DNA of 64,000 bases, from assembly GCF_028372415.1 (NCBI RefSeq), contig NC_092875.1, positions 53,446,271 to 53,510,270 of the forward strand, written 5' to 3'. The number at the start of each line of letters is the position of its first letter. The first letter of the stretch is position 1. The notes beneath the pieces are model-generated. The model searched no databases and was not told the origin of the DNA. It saw only the letters and a program-made list of their open reading frames with translations. The stretch comes from Notamacropus eugenii (taxonomy: Eukaryota; Chordata; Mammalia; Diprotodontia; Macropodidae). A program made the position numbers and the translations under genes. Below, in pieces: positions 46,201-57,567 of the stretch.

Positions 46201-48051
46201 TCTAGGGTGCCTCTAGAACTGGACAGGACAAGCATGCGTTCTAGCTCCCATGAGGAGCTCAGAAATTAGAGAAAGCTTTTCTACCATGTGTAATTATTGC
46301 ACTGAGTAAGTTTCCCACTCTCTGACCCTAAGACTCACCCCTTTTGTTTTTCTCCTGAAACCCAAAAATGAATCTGGGTCTCATGACTGGGGCAGCCTCC
46401 ATCCCTCACACTGGTGTCTACAGGTTCTGGCTGTGTTTGTGTTCATGGTATTGACCGCATTCACAATACACACTCTACTCACCAAATTCTTAATTCAACC
46501 TTTTGACCACGGTTTTTCCTCTGCCCTTTATGTCTCCCCTTTCTAACTCTCATCACTACTTCTTTGCTTTATAACCTGCTTTGGTGTCCAGTGTGTAAGT
46601 TTCTAAAGGTCACAGCTTTTTTCTTTTCTTTTTTCTTTTTTTTGCAGGGAGTGTGTATGTGCGTCATGTTTTGGGGTGCTTTTCTTAAATTCCTTTTCTC
46701 TTTTGCCAGCTACCTGGCCAGCTACCTTTATAGCACAGACTCGTATCTTTACCTTCATACAATCCCCTTGTTTTTAGCTGTAAATTATATATCCAAGGCT
46801 TCAAATTCTACCATGACCTTCCCTATCTCTAACTGATACCTATAATGGAAACTCTTTCCCCATTCTGTCACCTTTGCTTTGGGAACTTAGTTTCTATACT
46901 AAAGAAGAGAACTGTGACCCTCTTCCACTTGCATAATCGTTTTCATGGAATGAAGGGGTAACCTTAGCATACAGTAAATAGTGAAGAATGTGATGTACTT
47001 AGTAGAGTTGGCCTGGAAGCCACAAAGACCTCCCTTGTGAATCAGTGCTGACTGTGTTACCTGGGCTAGTCACCTAAGTCACTCAGTGCTCTAAACAGCT
47101 ATGGTTTAGATTTGCCATGAAGGTCCTGATTCTCACTGGTAGTAAGAGTTTCCTTAGGCAAGGCTTCCTGCTAATGAAATTCCAAATCCTTTCCCTCTCT
47201 GAAGAAAGTCACAGTCTCTTTGGTGCTACACCACATAAGTATGAGGTAACCAGAATGTAGTGACTGAACCTTAAATGTGATGGATTGGGAGCAGGGAAGT
47301 GGAGTGACCCTGTTTTAAGTGAGGATGCTGTTGTTCAAAACATTTTCAGAATTGGCTTCAAAGTCTCAAGTCTTTGGAATACCATTCAATAGTACTTTCA
47401 TTCTGTACTCCTTTCCTTTTCCCCTCCCTGCAAAAAACCATGTGAAGCTAAAACTGGTAAATTAGTGGTTAATTTGACCTTTTTTAAAAAAGAGACTTGA
47501 ATTTGTTGGCCAAGAACCAATGTGGCTCAGTTTGGAGAGGCTTATCAAAAATAAGTTAGCTACCAGGTGACAAAATTTTTTGACTATGGGGACACAAAGC
47601 AATTAGAGAATTGGGAGGCACTATACAAATGTGATTGTAAAACATTTGTAAGTGTGAAGAGGCTTGTGGTCAAAGGACTGGAGTTCAGTGGCTACTTTTG
47701 ATACTTTCTAGCTGTGTGGCCCCTTGGGAAAGTCACTTCATCTCTCTGGACTTCATTTTCCTAATCTGCAAATCAGAAATGATACTTGCACTGCCTACCT
47801 CACAGGGTTGTTGTGAGGAATGTGCTTTGTAAGCCTGAAAATGTCCTATGGTTTACAAAGTAAGTTATTAATAAATGTGAGTTAGTTCTAAGAGGAAAAA
47901 AGATGGTATTTTAAAAGCCTTTCAGAGGCTTGAGCTATATCTCAAAGGTACCCTGTCCTTTGGTATTTGGAGGATCTATGTGTAGGAGAAGAATCAGAGG
48001 AATTACAAGTCTTTCCTGCTGATCAAGGAATAAATGATGCATCTAACCTTG
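43246..48051 (+). pseudogene. RNF41: RNF41 (NRDP1) processed pseudogene
   Basis: RNF41 is a RING E3 ubiquitin ligase that controls ErbB3 and other receptors. The intronless copy keeps the mRNA 5'UTR (from about 43290), a coding-derived part at 43651-44580 and a long 3'UTR ending after AATAAA at 48029. It is inserted in an RTE LINE at a point where the left flank reads CTTGTGCAAAGAG and the right flank CTTGCAAAAAATAGAG, consistent with a short decayed A-tail and/or target duplication. Ends are good to about 15 bases. The 3'UTR portion contains a SINE-like block (about 46990-47110) and a MIR (about 47640-47880); whether these were in the parent mRNA or landed later cannot be told. Confidence 0.85.
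43651..44580 (+). pseudogene. RNF41: RNF41 coding-derived region, inactivated
   Basis: The ATG opens MGYYVAHFQKDVDEDLICPI, then CSGVLEESVQNPHCEHVFCN, the RING finger of NRDP1. One RING Cys position is Tyr (FCNAY, usually FCNAC) and ITQC replaces ITQW. The frame stops at codon 59 (43825-43827) after an indel. Further on, homology continues in shifted frames: MLSKLQIACDNAVF, MSHLSDCVHNL, EMPKDELPNHNCIKH, LVESSCPASIVNEFIENAHK and the ISAHGMEKI end at TAG 44578-44580. The span is 930 nt against 954 for the intact 317-residue protein. No product is expected. Confidence 0.9.
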
Positions 48052-51000
48052 CAAAAAATAGAGAACTCAATAGGTATTGTATCCAAATAGTAGCCCTGAG
48101 TGAAACAAGGCTGGCAAATGAAGGCCAATTTACTGAATTTGGAGCTGAATACACATTTTTCTGGAGAGACCACAGTTAAGGAGAGCACCGTGAAACTGGT
48201 GAAGGTTTTGCAGTCAAAACTAACCTAGTCAGCAAGCTGGTATGCCTGCCAAAAGGAGTGAATGACAGGCTCATGACAATGTGACTGCCGCTTGCAGGAA
48301 AATGTCATGAGTCCCTATGCTCCCACCATGATGAAGCCTGATGAGATCAAAGAAAAATTTTATGAAGACCTAGAGAACCTTATCATGAATGTGCCAAAAC
48401 AGGACAAGTTTATAATTCTGGATGACTTTAATGCTAGAGTAGACTCAGACTCTCTGACTTGGCAGGGAGTGCTAGGGAGAAATGGTGTTGGAAACAGCAA
48501 CAGCAATGGTCATTTACTGCTGAAGACTTGTGCATCACATGACCTCATCACCAATACTTTTCCATTTACCTAAGCACAATAAAACTTCATGGATGCACCT
48601 TCTTAGCAAATACTGGTATCTAATAGACTATGTGATTATAAGAAGAAGAGACATACAAATGTCAGAGTGACAAATGCAATGTGTGGTGTAGAGTGCTGGA
48701 CTGATCATAGACTTATCCTTTCCAAGCTAAATATTTTCATTCATCAAAAGTACCATCCCCAAGGCAAAATGACTACCAGAAGAATTAATGTCAACAAATT
48801 GGAGCTTTTCTTTGAGCAGGGGCAGTTCGTTGCTAACTTGGAGGGAAAGTTGAGCCAACACATAGTGGCAACATTGGAGCAGAAAAGGAGTGGGCAGCTT
48901 TCAGAGATTTGGTGTACAGCACTGCATTTGCTCATCTGGGTCAGAACACTCATAAACACCAAGACTGGTTTGATGAAAACGATGGGGAAATTCAGAAGTT
49001 GCTAAATGAAAAATGAGAACTCCGCAGGATATACCAGCAGGATAGTTCAACCACCTCTAAGAAGGCAGCATTTAATTCCATCATAAGCAAAGCACAAGCA
49101 AAGCTTAGAGAGATGCAGGATTCCTGGCTCAGTAAGAAAGCAGATGAAACTCAGTTTTATATTGATAGTAATAATCCAAAGTGCTTTTATGATTCCCTGA
49201 AAGCTATTTATGGACTAAAAACTTATGGTGTATCACAACTACTCAATGCTGATGGAACCACATTGATTAGTGATAAGGACATGATCCTAGAAAGACGGGT
49301 TGAATACTTCTATAGTGTTTACAACAGACCATCATCAATCATTCCTGAGGCCATTGACCATTTACCTCAGGTTGAAGGCAATCCTTTCTTAGTTGAACTT
49401 CCAACTGAAGAAGAGGTTTTGAAGGTCATTAGGCTCTTTTCATGTGGCAAAGCACCTGGTGCTGATTCTATTCTAGCTGAGATTTACAAGGTAGGGGACT
49501 GTTGCTCATACAAAAGCTGACTGAAATTTTCCAGGTTATATGGAAAGAGGAGGTTATCCCCCAGGAGGTCAAGGATGCCTCCACTGTCCATCTCTATAAA
49601 GGTAAAGGGAATAGATTGTCCTGCGACAACCACAGGGGGTGTCTCTTTCTTAATCATTGCTGGCAGAATTCTTGCTAGCGTTTTCCTTAATAAGCTGATC
49701 CTTCACCTGGAAGATGGTCACATACCTGAGAGCCAGTGTGGCTTCAGAAAGGGCTGAGGAACAGTTGATATGATGTTTGCTGCCTGACAACTCCAAGAGA
49801 AATACCAGGAGCAGAACAGAGGTCTGTACACAAGGCCTTTGACATTGTTAGTCATGAGGGCTTATGGAAAATTATGTCAAAATTTGGTTGCCCAGAGAAG
49901 TTCATCAGTATTGTAAGTCAATTTCACGATGGCATGTTTGCCTGGGGTCTGGATAGTGGACAATGCTCTCGTGCCTTCCCAGTCATCAATGGAGTGAAAC
50001 AGGCCTGTATGTGCTTGCTTCCATGTTTTTGAGCATGATGTTTTCAGCAAGGTCAATTACTGTACTGATGGTAAATTCTTCAATTTGAAAAGGCTACAAG
50101 CCAGGACTAAAGTGGAGGGAGTGTTGGTGCACGATTTTGTTTGCAGATGATTGTGTACTCAATGAAGCCTCTGGAGCTGAGATGCAACAAAATGTGGATC
50201 AACCCTCTGCTGCCTGTGCTAATTTTGGCCTAATAATTAACACCAAGAAAATACAGGTGCCCCATCAGCCCCCACCACACTATCTATATGTGAAACCATT
50301 GGTTACAACAAATGGAGAAGTTTTGAATGCTGTGGATAAGTTCACTTACCTTGGTAGTATACTTTCCAGGGATATGTCGATGCAAGCATTGCCAGAACTA
50401 GCTCAGCATTTGGGAGGCTCTGAAGAAAAGTTTGGGAGAGAAGAGGTATTAGACTGACTATCAAACTGAAGGTCTACAGAGTCGTTGTGCTGACCTTATT
50501 GTTTCATGCCTGTGAAACATGGACAATCTACCAGCACCATTCCAGGAAACTGAATCACTTCCATTTGAACTGTCTTAGGAAGATTCTGAGGATCACCTGG
50601 CAGGATAAGGTACCAAACCCTGAAGTCCTTGCTTGAGCTAAACTGCCAAACATTGAAACTATGCTTCAGAGAGTGCAACTTTGATGGGCTGGCCATGTTG
50701 TTCGAATGCCAAATGTATGCTTGCCAAAGACTATTTTATGGAGAACTCATATGGGGCAGGCGATCACATGGTGGTCAGAAGACATGATACAAGGACACTC
50801 TCAAGTTCTCTCTCAAGAACTTTGGAGTTGACTGTGCAGCATGGGAGACACTGGCACAGGACCACTCAGCATGGCATGCCCACATCAGAAAGGGTGTTGT
50901 GCTCTATGAGCAAAGCAGAATTGAGACAGCACAAAATAAACATAGGATATGTAAATTTGGCATATCCACCCCAAATATTCACACGAACTATCTGTGCCTG

Positions 51001-51120
51001 ACCTGTGGTAGAGCATTCCGAGCTCATATTGTTCTGATTGGCCAAGTTGGACACACTGAAATTTCACTTTATCATGGTGATGTCATTTTGGTCTCCCTTG
51101 AGAACGAGGGACAACAACCA
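48052..51120 (+). mobile_element. RTE-clade LINE, endonuclease and reverse transcriptase part
   Basis: Continues the RTE frame after the RNF41 insert: VALSETRLANEGQF (endonuclease), VPKQDKFIILDDFNARVDSD and CWTDHRLILSKLN (catalytic C-terminal strands), then the reverse transcriptase with FSCGKAPGADSILAEIYK, SQCGFRKG and the active-site box FADDC near 50140. The frame is broken many times by stops and indels. The 3' end is the simple 'gagggacaacaacca' typical of RTE tails, directly followed by the target duplication. Confidence 0.85.
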
Positions 51121-51179
51121 ACTGGAGATTGGTGATGGAGTTGACAAGGTGTGTGGAGACAGACAGGTTCTCACAGGAG
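51121..51179 (-). pseudogene. MUC16: MUC16 cassette 2, linker exon 1b, 5' half (split by RTE)
   Basis: Begins after acceptor TTTATCCTCAG and reads PVRTCLSPHTLSTPSPISS, a mucin linker. The RTE insertion cuts it inside the exon; the 3' half is at 42318-42347. The same acceptor context (TTTATTCTCAG) precedes the intact paralogue at 38536. Confidence 0.65.
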
Positions 51180-51505
51180 CTGAGGATAAATCATGAAGAA
51201 TGGAAATTATTGATAAAGTCACGGTGTGGACAATTTCATATTGCATATGGGAGAAAAGTGCTCAACTTGATTTAGTCACAAAATCCCTTGGGGAGGATTC
51301 AAAGCAGTGTTGGGATGGTGCTCAGCAGCCACAGGAAGAAACAGATTTTTGTGTAATCTGTTCCTGGCAAAACTTGTTAGGCTCTCTGTTTTCTCACTAG
51401 AATGCCTCAGGTCTTTACTTTCTTTAGGTGTTACATGGGAAACATGGGATCATTTCAAATAACCATGGGAACATTTTTGATTAGGTGCTAGAAATTCATG
51501 TCCTT

Positions 51506-51510
<5 letters not shown>

Positions 51511-51567
<57 letters not shown>

Positions 51568-51576
51568 TGTGTGTGT
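51511..51576. repeat. (GT)n microsatellite
   Basis: About 32 GT units with one AT interruption. It sits at the same intron position as the shorter (GT)n at 56341-56363. Confidence 0.95.
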
Positions 51577-51806
51577 CTGTTAGGTGGAAGGGCTCTGAAA
51601 TATGGCACAACCAAGGTCACCCTCCCCCAACCAAGATTTTACCAAGTTTCAGATACTGGCTTGCCCTTGTTTGGAAGGTGTTGGTATGAGGTGATTTTTA
51701 AAGTTTAAGGCAATTTTCACTTTCATAATTAATTATATTCTCTCCCCAGCTTGCATGTGGGACTCAGGGAACATTCCCCAGGGTACCAATGTTGCCTCAT
51801 TTCTAC

Positions 51807-51866
51807 CTGTGGAGGTTCCAGGCCCTGAGGGCTCCTTGAAAGCTGGAAATGATAACACAGTGAGTG
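51807..51866 (-). pseudogene. MUC16: MUC16 cassette 2, linker exon 1a, intact
   Basis: 60 bp between CTCTTGCAG and GTAGAAATG, reading LTVLSFPAFKEPSGPGTST. Phases 1 and 1. Confidence 0.75.
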
Positions 51867-52534
51867 CTGCAAGAGCTGAAAAAAAACATAAAAGAGGTGA
51901 CATTGAAAAGTGATAGAGACCACTGTGGCCTACCACTCTATCAGATCATCCCAATATTAATGGGGTCATTCATTAAGTGTTGTACATGTAGGAAATGCCT
52001 AATAAGTGTTTGACAAATGACTAAATGAATGACACTTCAAGTTGACTTAAATGCCTGGGTTCTCACAGGAGAATCCTTTCATAAGGACAGGGCTAAAATT
52101 TCCTGCTAGTGACACTATACAAGGGACACCATCATGAGTTCTCTTTCAGAAAATCTCTCTGAGATGAGGTCCACTGTTAATATTTCTGATTATCCCATGA
52201 GGATATCTTGGTAAGTTATCACTATGCATCTTCATGCAGAACACCTGGAATCCCAGAGAATGAAACAATGTTTCTAGATCATGAAGGTCCAGAGGGATCT
52301 AAAGCCCATTTTTTTCTACCCTGGGACATTTTCTTCATAGAATCTCAGTACTAGAAAAGTCCTCAGAGTTCATCGAGCCCTCTACTAAAGCATTCTTAAC
52401 ATCTTGTGTCTTTATGTTTCTAGCAATGAGAAATGCGCTATGTTTCAAGACAGTCCTTTGGGGTGAAGTAGAGAACTCCTTTCTAAAGACAGGAATGTAG
52501 GACTGAAAGTTGATTTGGATATCAAAACACTTAC

Positions 52535-52570
52535 TGGCTTTGAGTTGTATGGAATGGTATTCATTATAAT
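52535..52570 (-). pseudogene. MUC16: MUC16 cassette 1, exon 5, intact
   Basis: 36 bp between GGCTTTACAG and GTAAGTGTT, reading DYNEYHSIQLKA with the borrowed G. Confidence 0.75.
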
Positions 52571-53078
52571 CTGTAAAGCCAAATGATACAGAAGGAAGGG
52601 AAGGAGATCAGAAAAGAAGGAAAAGAAAATTGGATAGACTCTAGGATGAGATCAAGTACTATCAAGATGATAGCATTTGTGCCAAAGAATGGCAGGCAAG
52701 AGGAATCATGTTCCTAAGGACCCATGAATGAAGAGACTGGGAATGAAACCATTTTCAGATTTGAACATGAAGGAAATGGACACTGGGTGGCGGCATTGCC
52801 TTTGCTGCTTGCCCACTCTGAGCCTTAGCCAGGAAGTGAATGTAAGAGTTTGAGTTCTCTGGTCATCTCCTTAAGGGAGAAGAGTAGCTTTCTTCTGGGC
52901 ACTTCCTCAATCTGTGCCATGAAGTTTTGCCATGAAGGTAGAGATAAGAAGCTTATGGGGATTTAGGTGGCACAAAGAGAGCCTTGATTCATTTCTTTTT
53001 TGCTATGTCCTGGCCTGTAGAAACATAGCTGAAGGCCAAGCTTCACCTTCAGCTTCAGCTGATGGTGAGGAATCTCAC

Positions 53079-53236
53079 CATCAAGGTAGAAACTTTCCCT
53101 GTCTACAATGTAGGGGCCCATAGGTCTGGTAGCTCAGCCCCCAGTAAACCTTTGCTCGTCTAGAGAGGGATTGATTGGCTCCCCTTGATGGTTGCACACA
53201 GCATCCACTCCAGTTGCTGAGCCATCCTTCGTAGAT
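53079..53236 (-). pseudogene. MUC16: MUC16 cassette 1, SEA exon 4, stop codon
   Basis: 158 bp between TTCCACAG and GTGAGATTCC, reading RSTKDGSATGVDAVCNHQGE, PINPSLDE, then a TGA before GPYIVDRESFYLDG. In the neighbouring frame the middle reads VYWGLSYQTYG, matching LDREKVFWKQSYHTYG of the 40.7 kb exon, so paired indels have shifted the centre of the exon. Confidence 0.8.
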
Positions 53237-53663
53237 CTGTGGAAGTAAACAATTGTTGAGGCCCCCCAGGTTAAATGCTAAGATATTGGCTTGATGAAGA
53301 GATTGGAGATAATTAAACTTAAATGAAGTGACATGAAATAGGTTGATAGTGAGTTCATGATGGTGGAAAAACTCCCATTCCATGTGTGGTTAGGATGGAT
53401 GTATAGCCACACATCTCCCCTTGGAGAGATGTATTTCCACAGGATAGCATTTGTTCCCAATCATGGCAAACAAGGGGAATCATTTTCCTACTGATGCAGG
53501 AATGAAGAGAATGAGATGGAAACTGTTTTCAGTTTTGTAGATAGAGGATATGGACACTATGTGGACATTCCCTCTGTTGCTTGTCTACCCTGAGACTTAG
53601 CCATGAACTTGGGGCATCAAGGGAGATGATCTCAGGGCTCCAGATTTTATCCTCAGGTCTCAC

Positions 53664-53731
53664 CTCAGAGCAATCATTTTGTATCCAACCTAAGAGTAAC
53701 CAAATCTGCTTTCCTTGAATAAGGGGCTGAG
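53664..53731 (-). pseudogene. MUC16: MUC16 cassette 1, SEA exon 3, acceptor lost and stop
   Basis: 68 bp aligned to intact paralogues: LSPLFKESRFGYS, a TAG, then VGYKMIALR before donor GTGAGACC. The expected acceptor AG reads GG (TTGATGG). Confidence 0.75.
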
Positions 53732-53836
53732 CCATCAAGGAAATAAGCAGAGGAAGGAGTAACCAGCTTTTAAAAGGCTCCACAGTGGGGGCTTGCTGTG
53801 CAGGAGGTAGGTTGGTCAGGGCCTGTGGAATTTCAC

Positions 53837-53960
53837 AGTTGCTCAATATTCTATCAATGAAATTGAAAATACAAGAGTCAGGGTGATCCATGCCTTCTGT
53901 GTAGAGTAGGTTGGCGATGCTGACGTTTAAGGTGAAAAGTTTCAGGTTGTTGCTCACCAG
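53837..53960 (-). pseudogene. MUC16: MUC16 cassette 1, SEA exon 2, frame-altered
   Basis: Reads FTLNVSIANLLYTEGMDHPD then SCIFNFIDRILSN. Splice sites (TGTTACAG and GTGAAATT) survive. It is 124 bp against 125 in intact paralogues: one extra base before the FTLN strand and two missing at the end, so the SEA core is out of frame with its neighbours. Confidence 0.8.
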
Positions 53961-54217
53961 CTGTAACAGAGGAGGGAAACAAAAGACCTACACCTGAGCC
54001 CTGGACACATTAAACAAAGAAATCCTTTGACACCCTCTCCTTCTATTGTCTCCCTTTTTCCCGGAAGGAAAACTTATACCCCACGGCTCCACTGCCATCC
54101 ATATCAAGGAGTCTCTACCATTTCACAAACCTTCCTTCCCTATACTTCTTCCCTTGTTTTTCTCATCTTCTAATAAAGCACAATAAGACACTCATGGGAA
54201 TGGATAATAGGTACAAC

Positions 54218-54291
54218 CTTTTAACAGCGGTACTGGAGAATGGTGATGCTGCCGATGAGGTGTGTGGAATGGTAAGAGGTTCTCACAGGAG
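54218..54291 (-). pseudogene. MUC16: MUC16 cassette 1, linker exon 1b remnant
   Basis: Starts after TTTATGCTCAG with CTCCTGTGAGAACC, the same opening as the 51.12 kb exon piece. It then diverges, has a TAA near its end, and its length (74 bp) does not keep frame. Confidence 0.6.
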
Positions 54292-54374
54292 CTGAGCATA
54301 AATTATGAAGAATGGAAATCACTGATAAGGGCACAGTGTGGACAATTTCATATTGGATGTGGGAGAAAAGTGAT

Positions 54375-56110
54375 TGTTCTAATAATTCTTAACATTGGAA
54401 AGATAATTTGTTCACTTCTTTATGTAATTTGAGTAATAGATCATGAGGAGGAAGTACATCTCTAGCCAGAATGATGACCCCAAATATGCAAAATAGAAAA
54501 CAAACAAAAAATAGATACCAAATATTCATTGTTGGACTGTGAGGCCAGATGTTCCAGCACTGTATACAGGGACACCTGGTTTGGCAGGATATGATTTACA
54601 TTGTTTAGAGGATTTTAGGTTGGACAGAAGCAAGAAAAATCTCAACTGGAATAAGTACAAGAATCACGAAAAATCATTTTGGATGTATATTATCTAAATC
54701 AGGATTAGTAAGTAGCTTGAGGAATACATGTACTGACTAGAGTGATTCTAATTATCAAGGAGAAGTTATTATGACACTTCAAAATTTAGGTGAAGAACCC
54801 CTACAGTTTTGTAAAAGTGACAGAATAGTTCAAGTGATTATTATTCCTTGTGAAAAAATACTCCTTGTGAACACTGACCTTCTTTCCAAAATAACAAGCA
54901 GAGAAACTGAAGGAATGTGTTCTACTGGTAGAATTAGATTGAGAGATAGAATATGTGTACAATGGAAGTCAGATGATGTTCTAAAGGCTGCAGAAATTAT
55001 AGCATATGGGAAGGATAAAGCCATAACTGTTGTTTATTTAGCAGAAGATGATTACCAAATTGTACCCTTAACTCATATAGTCTATCATGAACGAGGCTAT
55101 GATAGTGGATTCATGGACTCCAGAAGCATGGCTGACCTTGCATCTATCCTGCTTCTGGTTATTGTCTCCTTGCTTCTTTTTAGTTTTTTGTCCATTAAAC
55201 TTCTTTGCTAGATTTATTTTCTGCAGGCTTAGTACCCTATACCTGAAGATGCCTGATTGCTTAAGCCCAATGTCACCCCTTGTCCACAACTGAGATATAT
55301 CACCCCTGGAATTGGCATCGACCAAGCTCTGGCTACCAGCTAAAGAACTGACCTCTCAATGGGACCTCTTGGGGCAGGGACAGTTCTACATTTAATTTGC
55401 AGGAAGTAGCTATAGAAGAAGAGACCTTCCCCCTTACCCCAAGATTTTAGGCCCCATTCGTTAGAGAATGATGGGGTGCTCATGCTCAAGTCCCACCCTA
55501 AGGTATTGTTTTATGTGCTTATTTTGTGCTATCACTGTTCTATTGTTATAAAGTTCTGTTGACACCAGTAGCCTGAGATATTGCTTTATACACTTAATTT
55601 CTGTTATCCTTGTTACAATTCATTGATACCAGTTGCCTCATCAACCTATGTAATGAATATGAAAGATCCTGGGGCCAAATGTAATAGTAATTTAAATGGG
55701 AAGATCTTTCCCATTCATTCATAGGCCTATGTGAGCTGCTTAAATCACATGGAAGCCTAAGTCACATGTGGTGGGAAGAGCTTGCTGAATGGGTGGAATA
55801 GGTACCACGGAGCAGAACTTAGAGGAAGTTCTTGAGAGCAGTTACAGCAGAGGGAGAGGACACAGGCAAACAGGCTTCTGAGTGTTTATTTGTTTTCAGG
55901 AAGGCCCCTGATGAGGGGAGGGAGATTTGGGAATGGCGTTGTCCCCTGTAGTGCTATTTGGTATCCATGGATTTGGCTTTCTGGTTTTGATGTCTCAATA
56001 AATGTTTTTCTTCTGCCTTCTATATGGAGTCTGTTATACTTTGTCATTCTGAACTATGCTGTCATTTTCATAGTTGCCATTGGTGCTATAAATATTGCCT
56101 GGGAGATACA
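54375..56110 (+). mobile_element. 3' part of an LTR retroelement (endogenous retrovirus fossil), broken
   Basis: The element interrupts one copy of a local duplication: 51.1-51.3 kb continues without it. It holds a decayed dUTPase-like domain, a downstream open stretch ending in a hydrophobic segment, and a 3' LTR at about 55680-56110 (431 bp) that starts TGTA, ends TACA and has AATAAA near 55997. The 5' LTR, gag and most of pol are absent. A dUTPase near the 3' end without a recognisable envelope suggests an ERV-L-like (class III) origin; this is not certain. It is clearly broken and post-dates the duplication. Confidence 0.6.
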
Positions 56111-56340
56111 GGGAGGACTTAAATCAGTGTTGGATGATGGTCAGTAGCCACAGGAGGAAATAGATATTTAATAAGCTGCTCCTGACAAAACTTGTCAGGC
56201 TCTGTGCTTCCTGAGTAGAATGCCCCAAGACTTCACTTTCTTTAGGTTTTGCATGGGAAACATGGGATCATTTCAAAGAACTATGGAAATACTTTTGGAT
56301 TAGCTGTTTATTACCAGAACATGTCCTTCTTTTGTGTATT

Positions 56341-56363
56341 TGTGTGTGTGTGTGTGTGTGTGT
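56341..56363. repeat. (GT)n microsatellite
   Basis: About 11 GT units; positional equivalent of the longer array at 51.5 kb. Confidence 0.9.
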
Positions 56364-56598
56364 TTGGGAGGAGAGTTTTGAAATATGCAGCTTGCCATAG
56401 TCACCCTTGCCCACCCAAGATGTTATACCAACTCTCAGATGCTGGTTTGACTACTTGTTTGGAAATTGACTATTTATTAGAATGAAGTGATTTTTAAGGC
56501 TGATGGCAATCTTCCTTTTCATAATCATATTCTCTCCCCAGCTTGCATGTAGGACTCAGGGGACACACCCCAGGGTACTACTGTTGTCGAATTTCTAC

Positions 56599-56657
56599 CT
56601 GTGGAGGCTGAGGCCCTGAGAGCTCCTTGAGAGTTTTAAATGATAACACAGTGGGCG
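56599..56657 (-). pseudogene. MUC16: MUC16 cassette 1, linker exon 1a, acceptor lost
   Basis: Aligns base by base with the intact 51807-51866 exon, ending before donor GTAGAAATTC. The acceptor AG of the paralogue (CTCTTGCAG) is replaced (TTTTGGCAC), and one base is missing near the 3' end. Confidence 0.7.
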
Positions 56658-57567
56658 TGCCAAAAGCTATAAAAAAAACAAGAAGAGGTGACATTGAAAA
56701 GTGACAGACCATTGTGGCCTACCACTCTGTTGGGTCATCCCAATATTAATGGGGTCATTAATTCAGTGTTGCACATTTAGGAAATGCCAAATAATTGTTT
56801 GACAAATGATTGTCTGAATGAATGTGGATGGATACTTTGAGATGACTTTAGCTGCCTGGGTTTTCACAGGAGGAGTCTTTGATTAGAACAATGGGTCAAG
56901 TGCCCTGTGGGTGACATAATACAAGAGATACTATCATAAGTTTTCCTTCAGAAAATCTCTCTTAAATAGGACCTGGAATCTTCCACAATAGAACGTAAAC
57001 CCATTCAGAGCAAAGATTGCTTCATTTTTTGACTATATTCTGAGCACCTTGTTCAGCAGCTGATATATAGATGGAAGTTAAGAAGTGTATGCTGAGTATT
57101 TTATTGTGAAGACAGTTTTACAAGTCATCTCCACCCAATTTCTAGTAAAGGAAGTGGAAATACTGGAATAGGCCATGGTTCCAGAGCAAGAGGGACTTGA
57201 AAGAGTACTCTTTCCCTTAACTTGAGGCTTTTCTTCACAGAATCACCCAAATTCTATAATATCAGAGCCGAAATGATGCTCAAAGCGCATCTAGTGGAAC
57301 ACCTGAACACTCCAATATCTCCAACAACTGGTCCTTTAGCCTCAATTTGAAGGCCTCCAGTGATAATGGCCTTTATTCTTCATTACTTTCCCAAAGTTGC
57401 TATATCTACTTCTTGGATTCCTTTTCTCATAACACCTGAATGGGCTACAGGGTCAAGGGCTTGGCCAAAGGCACTGGGGTCCAACTTCAGGGGTCAAGAA
57501 AGGAATAAGGTTCAGGGCTCCAAGATGGCCAAAGATTATGATGAGATTAGAGTGTCAACATACTTAC

